Of a stretch of DNA of 44,574 nucleotides, positions 1 to 8,284 are shown in pieces. The notes beneath the pieces are model-generated. The model worked only from the letters and a program-made list of their open reading frames with translations. It was not told the origin of the DNA and did not search any database. The position numbers and the translations under genes are program-made. This DNA is from an uncultured Lachnospiraceae bacterium. Its GTDB lineage: Bacteria > Bacillota > Clostridia > Lachnospirales > Lachnospiraceae. Numbering within the stretch: the first letter of the stretch is position 1; each line of letters opens with the position of its first letter. The stretch spans positions 1-44,574 of the forward strand of contig CANQMA010000011.1 in assembly GCA_947624875.1 (NCBI GenBank), in the 5' to 3' direction.

Positions 1-9
1 ATGTGATAT

Positions 10-44
10 GGAAGAGGTTTCGTGCCTCTTCCTTTTACTTTTTT
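10..44 (+). terminator. Rho-independent terminator of a plus-strand gene outside the window
   Basis: An 8-bp perfect stem (GGAAGAGG with CCTCTTCC, 7-nt loop) is followed on the plus strand by TTTTACTTTTTT. There is no T run on the minus-strand side, so it should stop transcription entering from the left rather than serve queH. Confidence 0.8.
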
Positions 45-72
45 AATTTTTCTTGCCAACTAATATTTTACT

Positions 73-687
73 CTAAGATTTTCTTTTAGAGAAAACGCAG
101 CCGCAGTAATTCTGGCGGTATAAATGGTAATCCCGCGACAGCTGTATTGACCTCTGATATCCATTCTTTTTTTTGAAATCAGAGTATAGATACGGAATTT
201 GATACTGTTCCTCCAGCATTTTCCCAATTTCATTAATCTTCTGGGCATTTTTCAGCGGACTGATTGTCAGGGTTGTCGTAAAGAAGTCAAACTGCTCTTT
301 CTTTGCCAGTTTTGCAGTATATTCCATTCTTAACCGGTAACAGCGAAAACAGCGGCTGCCTCCTTCAGGACAGTCTTCCAACCCTTTAATCTGCGAGGTA
401 TAATCATCCGGAACATAGGATGTAATTCTTGCTGACACGGGATTTTGAAAAGTATTCTCATCAATAAACCGGAGTAATTCTTTTGCCCTTTTCTGATATT
501 CTTCCATGCTTTCCATATTTGGATTATAAAACAGTGCGGTAATCTCAAAATAATCGGACAAATATTCTAATACATAGCTGCTGCAGGGAGCACAGCATGC
601 ATGAAGCAACAGGCGCGGCGTCTTTTCTTTTTTAACCGCTTCCCTTAGCAGTTCTTCCATTACACGCTGGTAATTGATTTGATTCAA
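73..687 (-). CDS. queH: Epoxyqueuosine reductase QueH
   Basis: QueH reduces epoxyqueuosine to queuosine in tRNA, the last step of Q modification, and replaces QueG in many anaerobes. The 204-aa length fits the family. The sequence shows the expected cysteine set: HACCAPC near the N-terminus (C31, C32, C35), CFRC at C113/C116 and a C-terminal CGC (C195/C197). In the family these hold a 4Fe-4S cluster and a second metal. The start codon is TTG, preceded by AAAGGGG at 6-nt spacing; no better ATG exists. It lies just downstream of the NUDIX gene's terminator with no obvious promoter of its own, so expression may depend on read-through. Confidence 0.9.
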   Translation of the reverse strand: MNQINYQRVMEELLREAVKKEKTPRLLLHACCAPCSSYVLEYLSDYFEITALFYNPNMESMEEYQKRAKELLRFIDENTFQNPVSARITSYVPDDYTSQIKGLEDCPEGGSRCFRCYRLRMEYTAKLAKKEQFDFFTTTLTISPLKNAQKINEIGKMLEEQYQIPYLYSDFKKKNGYQRSIQLSRDYHLYRQNYCGCVFSKRKS

Positions 688-702
688 TGGTAACCCCTTT
701 CC

Positions 703-730
703 TCAAAAAAGACAGGTCAAGCCCTGCCTT
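703..730 (-). terminator. Terminator between the NUDIX gene and queH
   Basis: On the minus strand AAGGCAGG pairs with CCTGTCTT (one G-U) around a 6-nt loop and is followed by six T residues. It sits just past the NUDIX stop codon and only about 16 nt before the queH start. Confidence 0.75.
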
Positions 731-1177
731 TTAAATCTTTTTATAACGCATCTGCTGTTCGTTAAACTGGATATACATCTGATACGCGTCTTTTAAGATT
801 GTTTTTTCATTCGGAAATTTCAGCAGATGAATTGCTTCAATATACCGATAATATCCGGAATGAAGGAAATGTTCTTCTCTCTGTGGTTTACTGAAATAAT
901 TATCTGATGTCATCAAATACCAATGAACTTCCTTTTCCACCGTATCACCGGGAATATTAAACGTATATTCGCTTTTTCCTACGTATTTTATGACTTTCGC
1001 TTTTACTCCAGTTTCTTCTCGTACTTCTCTTAATGCAGTCTGCTCATAACTTTCTCCGGGTTCTACCGTTCCCTTTGGTAAGACCCAGCCCTCATATCGA
1101 TTCTGATAATTTTTATACAGCAGTAGTATCTTGCCACGAAATATAACCACACCGCCACAACTGACCGCCTTTTTCAT
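731..1177 (-). CDS. NUDIX hydrolase
   Basis: A 148-aa single-domain NUDIX protein. The box is complete: G36-x5-E42-x7-R50-E51-V-x-E54-E55-x-G57-V58, which binds Mg2+ and hydrolyses a nucleoside diphosphate linked to another group (NDP-X). Nothing in the sequence identifies the substrate; short stand-alone members include dinucleoside polyphosphate and 8-oxo-dGTP hydrolases. I place the start at the internal ATG 1177 because AGGAGG lies 6 nt upstream. A longer in-frame reading to 1219 has no comparable ribosome binding site. It has its own promoter and terminator and appears to be a single-gene unit. Confidence 0.85.
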   Translation of the reverse strand: MKKAVSCGGVVIFRGKILLLYKNYQNRYEGWVLPKGTVEPGESYEQTALREVREETGVKAKVIKYVGKSEYTFNIPGDTVEKEVHWYLMTSDNYFSKPQREEHFLHSGYYRYIEAIHLLKFPNEKTILKDAYQMYIQFNEQQMRYKKI

Positions 1178-1242
1178 AGCGATTCCTCCTGTTCTACTGT
1201 GTGTTGTACTCCCGTACATTTTTCGCTTTTCTCTCTTTTATA

Positions 1243-1271
1243 AGTATACCTAAGAAAAGGCCTGAATGCAA
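1243..1271 (-). promoter_or_regulatory. Sigma-A-type promoter of the NUDIX gene
   Basis: Minus strand TTGCAT (1266-1271), 17-bp spacer, TATACT (1243-1248). Predicted start near 1236, about 60 nt before the ATG. The -35 element lies in the loop of the upstream PBP terminator. Confidence 0.55.
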
Positions 1272-1288
1272 GCAGACAAGCCTTTTTC
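1253..1288 (-). terminator. Terminator after the PBP gene
   Basis: Minus strand AAAAGGC pairs with GCCTTTT across an 18-nt loop, with the T tract continuing into TTTTC. It lies just beyond the PBP stop codon. The plus strand is also T-rich after the stem, so weak bidirectional activity is possible. Confidence 0.6.
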
Positions 1289-1305
1289 TTTAAAATTGAA
1301 ATTGA

Positions 1306-2820
1306 TTAATCAAAATACTGGTCAAAAATATCTCCCGCGCAGTTTTTTGCAGAGGACGAACCGTTATAAACGTTTTCTAAAACAACGGCAACCGCCAGAC
1401 GTTTATTATCTTTTTTCGCATATCCTACAAACCAGGAATTAATCTTCCCGTCAGGATTGTTCGTCAGATCTGCCGTGCCCGTCTTCCCATAAACGGTATA
1501 ACTTTTTTGAGAAAACTCTTTTGCGGTGCCATATTCACAGACAGCAGACATATATTCCCGCAATTGTTTTGCTTCTTTTTTTGTCATCAGCTGCTTTTCT
1601 TCCTGAACCTTCGTTTCCTGAACCGTTTCTCCACTATGCGTCTTCACTGCATCAATCAAGTGCGGTTTCATCAATACGCCGTTCTTTGCTATGGCTGATG
1701 CAATCATAACCATCTGCGCCGGAGAAACAAGAACATCCTGTTGCCCAATACTGCTTTCGGCAACATAATAGGAATTATACTTTTTCGATGATTCATCCAG
1801 AGAAAAAACGCCGCTTTTTACATAAGAAGCATTTTGCGTTTTCAAATCTTCCAGCGGAAGGGAATGATTAAACAGTAAATCATCTGCCGTCGCATTGAAA
1901 ATTTTCGTATCAATGTCCAGTCCCATCGTGGCAAATGCGCCATTACAGGAGTAAGCAAAAGCATTTTCCAACGTTTCCCTTCCATGCGCATTTTTATGAT
2001 AACAGGATAACTGAAAATTGTTAAATTGCGCCACACCGTCGCAATGATATGAAAAATTGGAATATTTTGTATTTTGCCTCATGTAAGCTAACGTCGTTAC
2101 AATCTTAAAGACTGAGCCGGGCAGATACTGTCCTTGTGTGGAACGATTCATCAACGGCGCTGATGATTTTTCATTCAGTTCTTTCCAAATTTCATCAAGG
2201 TCTTCCGGATCATACGAAGGCTTGGATGCTGAGACGAGAACCTCTCCCGTATCAGGATCCATAACAATGATTCCTCCACGGTTTTCTCCCAGCGATTCAT
2301 AAGCCGTTTTCTGCAGAGACGCATTCAGCGTGGTCTGTACATCATTTCCACGGAGTACCCCTTCATCAAAATCCTGTTGAATTTGTCTCAGGACATTGGT
2401 ATCCGTGGTAATTAAATCGTAATTACAGACATCTTCTAACCCGGTAAATCCCTTCGTCGTATAGCCGACAACCTGCGCAAACACTTTGCCATAAGGATAT
2501 TTTCTGACATCGTCCTCTAAATTATCATCTGTTCCATTTGTATCGGTATATGCGAGTTTTTCTCCATCCGATGAATAGATTGTCCCACGGATAATTGTTT
2601 TTGCTTTCTCTTCAATCCGTGGATTTTTGGAATTCGTTACCACAGTTTCCGCATCGTGGAACATGAAAAAAAGATAATAACCAATCATATACAGAAAAAT
2701 GGTTGTGAACACTAAGGTTGTGACAACCGCCTGAACATTTCGTTTCTGTTTTATTTTTTTTCCATTGCCGCTTTTGATGTTAGCGCCTTCTGACCTTAAC
2801 TGACTTGTCCGTCGAGACAT
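1306..2820 (-). CDS. Class B penicillin-binding protein (transpeptidase), PbpA/FtsI type
   Basis: A peptidoglycan DD-transpeptidase anchored by one N-terminal membrane segment (about residues 31-54). All three active-site motifs are present: SVFK (nucleophile S236, K239), SCN (S291-N293) and KTG (K446-G448). At 504 aa it is short for a class B PBP: the pedestal region before the transpeptidase domain (about 60-170) is abbreviated, as in PbpA-type enzymes. It overlaps the 3' end of the upstream ftsW/rodA-like gene by 41 bp and starts at an ATG behind AAGGAG. Known SEDS glycosyltransferases pair with a class B PBP, so these two products probably form one polymerase-crosslinker complex. Confidence 0.92.
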   Translation of the reverse strand: MSRRTSQLRSEGANIKSGNGKKIKQKRNVQAVVTTLVFTTIFLYMIGYYLFFMFHDAETVVTNSKNPRIEEKAKTIIRGTIYSSDGEKLAYTDTNGTDDNLEDDVRKYPYGKVFAQVVGYTTKGFTGLEDVCNYDLITTDTNVLRQIQQDFDEGVLRGNDVQTTLNASLQKTAYESLGENRGGIIVMDPDTGEVLVSASKPSYDPEDLDEIWKELNEKSSAPLMNRSTQGQYLPGSVFKIVTTLAYMRQNTKYSNFSYHCDGVAQFNNFQLSCYHKNAHGRETLENAFAYSCNGAFATMGLDIDTKIFNATADDLLFNHSLPLEDLKTQNASYVKSGVFSLDESSKKYNSYYVAESSIGQQDVLVSPAQMVMIASAIAKNGVLMKPHLIDAVKTHSGETVQETKVQEEKQLMTKKEAKQLREYMSAVCEYGTAKEFSQKSYTVYGKTGTADLTNNPDGKINSWFVGYAKKDNKRLAVAVVLENVYNGSSSAKNCAGDIFDQYFD

Positions 2821-4180
2821 ATCTTACTCCTTCCGCATGTTCCATGCGTTTTTCTCTTTCCTGATTGCTTGTTCCAACAATCGCCATTCCCTGAATAATT
2901 GCAAATACGATGAGTGTGCTCAAAATAGAACTGCCGCCGCTGCTGATCAAAGGAAGGGTGACGCCTGTTGAAGGAATCATATTCATTGCGCCGCCAACTG
3001 TAAGGATTACCTGAATTGCATAGCCGACTCCCAGTCCCACACAAACCAAACGGTTAAAAAGACTCACCTGAGCCATTGCAGCTTTTAAAAAACCGATAAA
3101 ACAGCTCAAACAGACCAAAAGAAGCAGAATCGCAAATATGGATCCGAACTCTTCGCCAATCGCTGAAAAGATAAAATCATTTTCTACAAGCGGGATTTTA
3201 TTTGGATACCCCTGATATAACCCGGTTCCGGAAAGTCCTCCACTCCCGAGCGCAAATAGGGAGTGTGCCACCTGATACCCTTTATCATTGATAATTTCCG
3301 GCGCAAAAGGATTTTTCCAGACGAGCACACGCACCTGAACATGATAAAACAGATGATAGGCAATCACAGATGCCAGAGAAATCCCGCCCATCCCGGCTAT
3401 CAGATAGAGCGCTTTCCTTGTAGCAACATACAGCATGAACAAATACATTGTAAAGAAGATCAAGGCGCTTCCCAAATCCGTAGAAAGAACCAGGATAATC
3501 ACATACAGTCCGGCAAAGATACTTGCCAAAACAACTCTGCGGAAATCCTGCGCTTTTGCAAACATTCCGGCAATAAAGAAAACAAAAATAATTTTTACGA
3601 ATTCCGAAGGCTGGAATGTAATTCGATTTGCAATTTTAAAATAAAGCCGCGCTCCATTGGTCATTGGTCCAAAAATAATCACGCCGATCAGGAGAACCAA
3701 TCCAACCAGACAATAGAACCATGTCAGATTTCTCCATAATTCAAAACGGCTCATTAAAAACGGCACCACTAAAGACGCTATGGTCACAACGGAGACAATG
3801 ATAAACTGAGTCACGCTTTTCTCAAAACCAAGCCTCGCCAAAATAATAAATCCAATGGTTAAAAGCATACACATATTGCTCAAAATAGATTTATTAATGG
3901 TTGGATAAATAATCGGAAATACCCCTAATGCAATAATTAAATAACAAAGCTGCAGGCCTCCGAAAATAATCACATTGACGTCGGCAGTATCCTGTTGATT
4001 GATAAAAATCAATACTAATCCCAATATATAGGTTAAAAAGATAATAAAATTCTGAATCCAGAAAATTGTATTCTTCTGTTTTTCACGCTTCATCTGTAAG
4101 GCGCAGAAACTGCCCCATGCATAAAAAAACATCAGGAATATAAATAAATATTTCGATATGATTGTAATTAAGATATCCAT
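2780..4180 (-). CDS. SEDS-family peptidoglycan glycosyltransferase (FtsW/RodA/SpoVE)
   Basis: A 466-aa polytopic membrane protein with about ten hydrophobic segments and the SEDS signature region: QPSEF in the middle, NDFIFSAIGEEFG, and a C-terminal segment ending in SSGGSS. SEDS proteins polymerise lipid II into glycan strands, in division (FtsW), elongation (RodA) or spore cortex synthesis (SpoVE). I cannot tell which from sequence alone. The N-terminal part (about residues 1-150) is longer than in a minimal RodA and contains extra membrane segments. It is translationally coupled to the downstream PBP and follows the U32 gene by 14 nt. ATG start behind GGAGAA. Confidence 0.9.
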   Translation of the reverse strand: MDILITIISKYLFIFLMFFYAWGSFCALQMKREKQKNTIFWIQNFIIFLTYILGLVLIFINQQDTADVNVIIFGGLQLCYLIIALGVFPIIYPTINKSILSNMCMLLTIGFIILARLGFEKSVTQFIIVSVVTIASLVVPFLMSRFELWRNLTWFYCLVGLVLLIGVIIFGPMTNGARLYFKIANRITFQPSEFVKIIFVFFIAGMFAKAQDFRRVVLASIFAGLYVIILVLSTDLGSALIFFTMYLFMLYVATRKALYLIAGMGGISLASVIAYHLFYHVQVRVLVWKNPFAPEIINDKGYQVAHSLFALGSGGLSGTGLYQGYPNKIPLVENDFIFSAIGEEFGSIFAILLLLVCLSCFIGFLKAAMAQVSLFNRLVCVGLGVGYAIQVILTVGGAMNMIPSTGVTLPLISSGGSSILSTLIVFAIIQGMAIVGTSNQEREKRMEHAEGVRYVSTDKSVKVRRR

Positions 4181-4194
4181 GCTGTTCTCCGTTT

Positions 4195-6369
4195 CTACTG
4201 TACTCCACGCATAAAATGTCCCCGCGTAGAGTATGCTTCATCCTCAACCGTTTCATTGGCCAGAAAAGCACGCCGGACGCATCCGAGAATTTTTTCAATC
4301 TGCTGTTCTGATTCTTGTGAAAAAATCAATCGCAATGATGCCGGATGCAGTTTGTGAATCATGTCTGAATATTTCAGTAAAGATAGCGGATGACAATTTA
4401 ACATCAAATTATAACAGTACTCACATACGCATTGTACTGAAAATAAATTATTTTTTTGATCTTTAAGCGCAATCATCCGATTATCGTGATCGCATCTGCC
4501 AAAAGTATTCTTCACGCAATTTGCAGAAACCATCACCGGAATATATCCATAAATGATCAATTCCATATCAGAAACGCCCAATTCTTTCAATTCATGATGA
4601 TTGAGTTCCAACGGCGCGGTCGTGTCTGCCTTCATGTCTTGCAGAAATTGCTTTGCATACTGATTCATTGTATAGACATTATAATCAAAAATACAGTGAA
4701 ATGCCACCTGATTTTTCTTGAAGTAATAATATTGTTCGATATTACGAATCAGGGCTCCGTCGATTTGAGAAAGAACCGCCGCGGATTTCTCAGAAAATCT
4801 TTTTGCGTCATCCTTTCGAAATACGTATGGCATCGCCAGATAAATTTCTTTCCTTTTTTTGTGTGCCAGAGTAATACACTGCTTTAGTTCCTGACTTGAA
4901 AATTGCACAGTTTCTAAATAAACTCTTTGGATATCGGGCTGTTTTATGATGATGGAAAACTGTTGCATATTCCACACAAGACAATGGATTCGGAGTTTCT
5001 TTTGATTGTCATGGGCCGCTGTTTTCATCTGATTGACAAATGCCTTATCATCACGAACCATGTCTGTTCTCCTGAATTTTGACAGCATTTCCGTCTCAAC
5101 CTGTTGAATCAGCGCTCTTCGTAAATCTTTAATGGCACTTACCGGCAAAAATAAACCTTCTTCAAAATCGCAAGTCATTTTACAAATACTGAAAAATGTA
5201 TTTCCAAGCTTTCCGATATGTCTGCGCAGCGTTTCCTCACTTAAAGGCGTATTCTTTGCCGGACTTGGATTCTGTCCGGTAACGCAAATTGTTTTTCCGG
5301 CAATCTCTGTTTCTATTTGAAAAGGCTTGCCGGCAACGCATGTAACAGAAATATTCAGGGGAACTTTGCGTTTGATTCCGATATACTCTCTTCTTAAAAA
5401 TTCGTTCAGTTCTTTATTTTCAATTCGAAATTGCGGTTTGTATAGAGAAATCATATTTTTTCCATGATGCTGATTATAATAACTTTCATGAAATCCGTTT
5501 CTCTGAAATAAATCAGCGAGATTTTGCAGGTCACGTTCACAAACATGATATTCCTTTGGATGATTTTGATATAAGTCCAGATATTTTCGATAGATGTGTA
5601 CAACCCCCGCTACATACTCCGTTTTTTTCATTCTTCCCTCGATTTTTAATGAGTTTACTCCAGCTGCAAGAATCTGCGGAAGAATTTTGATTGCGCAGAT
5701 ATCTTTAGGACTCAGAAGATAAGTTTGATTGGTGTCATTGACTTTTGTTTTCTTTTCAAAATAATCATATTCCATGCGGCATGGCTGCGCGCATCGTCCG
5801 CGGTTTCCGCTTCTTCCTCCAATAAAACTGCTCATAAGACATTGTCCGGAATAACAATAACACAGCGCGCCATGGACAAAAGTTTCAATTTCTAACGTCG
5901 AATTTTTTCGTATATCGCTGATTTCATCTAAGGAAAATTCTCTTGGAAGAACAACTCTTGAAACTCCAAATTCCTCTAAAGCTTTGACCGTCTCTTTGCC
6001 AAACACTGTCATTTGCGTGCTGACATGAATATGCAGATTTGGAAAATGTTCTTTTACAAACTGCATCACTCCAAAATCTTGTACAATCACAGCATCCAAA
6101 CCGGCGCAATAGAGCGGTTCCAGAAAAGAGAATAATTCATGTTGAATTTCATTGTCTTTCAAGAGCGTGTTGATCGTTAAATAAATCTTTTTCTCATGCA
6201 GATGTGCATAATCCATCACCTCTATCAATTGATCCTGTGTAAAATTTTCGGCATTTGCCCTTGCGCTAAATAATTTACCTCCTACATAGAGTGCGTCTGC
6301 ACCGGCATTTAATGCGGCAAAAGCGCTCTCATAGGAACCTGCAGGGGCCAGAAGTTCAACTTGACTCAT
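4195..6369 (-). CDS. U32-family protein, RlhA (YdcP)-like
   Basis: A 724-aa protein with an N-terminal U32 domain (LLAPAGS at residues 6-12, then a TIM-barrel-like region) and a long C-terminal extension resembling DUF3656. The U32 cysteine cluster is visible: C170, C172, C177, C193, C197, with GGRSGNRGRCAQPCR between. Although named peptidases, the studied members with this architecture (E. coli RlhA) hydroxylate C2501 of 23S rRNA using prephenate-derived chemistry, and TrhP-type members act on tRNA U34. An rRNA or tRNA hydroxylation role is therefore more likely than proteolysis, but this is inference. I use ATG 6369 with AGGAA upstream. The longer reading to 6402 would start inside the zapA terminator hairpin. 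Confidence 0.85.
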   Translation of the reverse strand: MSQVELLAPAGSYESAFAALNAGADALYVGGKLFSARANAENFTQDQLIEVMDYAHLHEKKIYLTINTLLKDNEIQHELFSFLEPLYCAGLDAVIVQDFGVMQFVKEHFPNLHIHVSTQMTVFGKETVKALEEFGVSRVVLPREFSLDEISDIRKNSTLEIETFVHGALCYCYSGQCLMSSFIGGRSGNRGRCAQPCRMEYDYFEKKTKVNDTNQTYLLSPKDICAIKILPQILAAGVNSLKIEGRMKKTEYVAGVVHIYRKYLDLYQNHPKEYHVCERDLQNLADLFQRNGFHESYYNQHHGKNMISLYKPQFRIENKELNEFLRREYIGIKRKVPLNISVTCVAGKPFQIETEIAGKTICVTGQNPSPAKNTPLSEETLRRHIGKLGNTFFSICKMTCDFEEGLFLPVSAIKDLRRALIQQVETEMLSKFRRTDMVRDDKAFVNQMKTAAHDNQKKLRIHCLVWNMQQFSIIIKQPDIQRVYLETVQFSSQELKQCITLAHKKRKEIYLAMPYVFRKDDAKRFSEKSAAVLSQIDGALIRNIEQYYYFKKNQVAFHCIFDYNVYTMNQYAKQFLQDMKADTTAPLELNHHELKELGVSDMELIIYGYIPVMVSANCVKNTFGRCDHDNRMIALKDQKNNLFSVQCVCEYCYNLMLNCHPLSLLKYSDMIHKLHPASLRLIFSQESEQQIEKILGCVRRAFLANETVEDEAYSTRGHFMRGVQ

Positions 6370-6383
6370 GACAATTCCTATTA

Positions 6384-6416
6384 CAAAAAAGCGACTAGGC
6401 AAAACGCCTAGCCGCC
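6384..6416 (-). terminator. Terminator after zapA
   Basis: Minus strand GCGGCTAGGC pairs with GCCTAGTCGC (one G-U) around a TTTT loop, followed by six T residues. It argues against any U32 start upstream of 6369. Confidence 0.85.
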
Positions 6417-6424
6417 CATTTCAA

Positions 6425-6823
6425 TTATTTTTTTAATTTTGTTTGAAGCGCTACCACTTCTTTTTCTAATGATTTAATTTTTTCTAAAGCTTCCTCCAGT
6501 TCTTTTTTTGTCGTATCCGCTTTGGCGTCAGACATAATCAGTTCATGCTTTAAATCATAAACTTCTTTTTCTTTCACCTCTAAATCGCTTTCCAACAAAT
6601 CCGCCTGTTTTTTTGCTTTAAAGTAATCATTCGCAATATTAATCTCAAGGAGAATTCTTTGAACGTCTAATTTCTGCATCCGGTAGCCTTCGTTTTGTTT
6701 AAATTCAAGAATCATATTATTGATGTAGGAAGCAACCTTTTGTAAATATGCTTCGCTTTCAAAACCGCCTATATTGTAAATCTTTCCATCAATAATAACA
6801 TCTGTGTAATTTTTTGATGACAT
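6425..6823 (-). CDS. zapA: Cell division protein ZapA
   Basis: ZapA binds and bundles FtsZ filaments at the division septum. The 132-aa product has the family N-terminus (V-I-I-D-G-K-I-Y, then the YLQKVASYIN helix) in about residues 1-60. A long charged helix follows (about 60-130) with heptad-like Leu and Ile spacing and many Lys/Glu, consistent with a coiled coil. Start ATG behind AAGGAG. It is followed by a strong terminator before the U32 gene. The zapA-U32-ftsW-pbp order links it to division genes. The gene immediately upstream is a secreted protein rather than ruvB. Confidence 0.88.
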   Translation of the reverse strand: MSSKNYTDVIIDGKIYNIGGFESEAYLQKVASYINNMILEFKQNEGYRMQKLDVQRILLEINIANDYFKAKKQADLLESDLEVKEKEVYDLKHELIMSDAKADTTKKELEEALEKIKSLEKEVVALQTKLKK

Positions 6824-6866
6824 TTTATTCTCCTTGTAATTGATCCGTTTCGGATTTTATCTTCGT

Positions 6867-8195
6867 TTATTTTTTCGTCTTGAAACTTACTTTCTTAGAC
6901 CATGGGCTGGTATAAGTCTTACCGCTCTTCATCGTTCCGCGAACACGTACAAAATATTTTGTCTTAGCTTTCAGTTTTGTTAATTTGACTGTCGTCTTCT
7001 TTGAAACTTTTTTCTTAACACCCTTTTTAAAGTTTTTCTTTGTTGCATACTGTACTTCGTATTTTTTAGAACCTAAAGATTTGCCGAATTTTACAGTAGC
7101 AGATTTCTTTGTGATTTTTTTCACCTTAACTTTTTCAGGCTGTACCGGTGTCTGAAGGTCTGCAGTCACTTTGAAATCTTTTACTTCAATCGTACCGGAC
7201 ATATCGTTTTCGTCTTTGTATTCATGTAAAAATGCACCAAATGCAAATTTAATTCCCATTGTTGCCTGCTTTTTGTTTGCCTGATAATTTGCCTTTGAAG
7301 CTGTAACAAAAGTCTTGCAGGATACGGTTACCCAGCCGTCATCTGCGGTATTCTGGCTATCAAGTTTTACAAAAGAAGAAAAATCCTTGAGCAGTGCGCT
7401 ATTGGTTTCCAGCATACTCTGTCCACCCTGTGTTGCTTTTAAAGCGGTCAGTTTTAATGCGGCACCATCTTCATCCTTATCATCATAAGCCTTGAAATGG
7501 ATATGTTTGATATAGTTATACTTTCCGGTTCCAACATTATAATAGGTACCGTCTTCACGTTCCTTTTCTTCCTTGATTTCATTCTTTAAGGTACTCTTAA
7601 TCTTGAAAGAAATGTTATAGTAGCGTCCACGTTCTACATTGACAACCTTTGTTGCGGTAACACCCCATGGGTTAGACTGTTTTGCTTCATAGATATCATT
7701 TCCCTTGCTGTCTTTTTGACCGGAAGGACCCCAGTTTGCACTCCATCCGGTACTGATGACATTTAAGTTAAAAGCAGAATCTGATGCAGAAGTAAATGAA
7801 GCGTTTTCTCCGAAACACTTGTGGGAATCCTGCTCATTCCAAGTAGTCCCGTGTAAAGAAACTGTTGGATTATTCGTCTTTTTCTGCGCATTTTGTTCCT
7901 GAATTGCTTTGTTTAATGTATCCAGCTGGCTTTGTGATACCGGATCGGTTACATAATGCTGGTCATCCAAAACTTTACCGGTATTAATTAAACTATGATA
8001 CCAGCAGACATTTTTCTTGGCTTCAGATTCCCCATTGACATGATCCTCATGGGTGTAGATAGAATAAGAAGTCCATTTCTTACCCGCAGATACATCTGTA
8101 CCTTTTTTTACTGCGGCAGAAGTGGAAAACGCTGAACCCAAAATCAAGGTAGCAGACAATGCCACAGCAATCATTTTTTTTGAAAATTTTCTCAT
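6867..8195 (-). CDS. Secreted carbohydrate-binding-like protein with C-terminal fibronectin-III-like module
   Basis: A 442-aa exported protein. Residues 1-27 form a signal peptide (KK, hydrophobic core, STSAA cleavage region). The middle (about 100-340) reads as an all-beta domain rich in aromatic and polar residues; phrases such as RGRYYNISFKIKS and MSGTIEVKDFKVTAD resemble CBM4/9-type sugar-binding sandwiches. The last 95 residues are a lysine-rich fibronectin-III-like module (KYEVQYATKKNFKKG, then KTKYFVRVRG). No catalytic motif or LPXTG anchor is visible; the basic tail may bind anionic wall polymers (inference). Start at ATG 8195, with AAGGAG 7 nt upstream, instead of the longer reading to 8231. 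It has its own promoter overlapping the end of ruvB. Ligand unknown. Confidence 0.75.
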   Translation of the reverse strand: MRKFSKKMIAVALSATLILGSAFSTSAAVKKGTDVSAGKKWTSYSIYTHEDHVNGESEAKKNVCWYHSLINTGKVLDDQHYVTDPVSQSQLDTLNKAIQEQNAQKKTNNPTVSLHGTTWNEQDSHKCFGENASFTSASDSAFNLNVISTGWSANWGPSGQKDSKGNDIYEAKQSNPWGVTATKVVNVERGRYYNISFKIKSTLKNEIKEEKEREDGTYYNVGTGKYNYIKHIHFKAYDDKDEDGAALKLTALKATQGGQSMLETNSALLKDFSSFVKLDSQNTADDGWVTVSCKTFVTASKANYQANKKQATMGIKFAFGAFLHEYKDENDMSGTIEVKDFKVTADLQTPVQPEKVKVKKITKKSATVKFGKSLGSKKYEVQYATKKNFKKGVKKKVSKKTTVKLTKLKAKTKYFVRVRGTMKSGKTYTSPWSKKVSFKTKK

Positions 8196-8222
8196 GATTT
8201 TTTCTCCTTCTTTCTTTTTTTT

Positions 8223-8238
8223 AACTGTCATTACAGTT
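8223..8238. repeat. 16-bp perfect palindrome in the leader of the secreted-protein gene
   Basis: AACTGT-CATT-ACAGTT, lying between the predicted transcription start and the ribosome binding site. On the minus strand it is followed by an A run, so it is not a terminator. It could be an operator or a 5'-UTR hairpin. Confidence 0.5.
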
Positions 8239-8244
8239 AGTAAT

Positions 8245-8257
8245 TTGATATTATCAA
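8245..8257. promoter_or_regulatory. Inverted repeat overlapping the -10 element (candidate operator)
   Basis: TTGATA-T-TATCAA, a perfect 6+6 inverted repeat with 1-nt centre. It overlaps the -10 (8256-8261) and covers the predicted start near 8249, the classical position for a repressor site. The binding protein is unknown. Confidence 0.4.
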
Positions 8258-8284
8258 TATATCATTTTTATTCTGTTTTTTCAA
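8256..8284 (-). promoter_or_regulatory. Sigma-A-type promoter of the secreted carbohydrate-binding-like gene
   Basis: Minus strand TTGAAA (8279-8284), 17-bp spacer, TATATT (8256-8261) preceded by TGA, an extended -10. The -35 lies within the last codons of ruvB. Confidence 0.65.

Noticed and set aside
3263-3739. 158-codon plus-strand frame opposite the ftsW/rodA-like gene
   Set aside because: It lies wholly antisense to a well-supported membrane protein gene; its His/Asn/Gln-rich translation is the usual shadow of hydrophobic codons.
4456-4887. 143-codon plus-strand frame opposite the U32 gene
   Set aside because: Antisense shadow of a family-typical coding region; no promoter or ribosome binding site.
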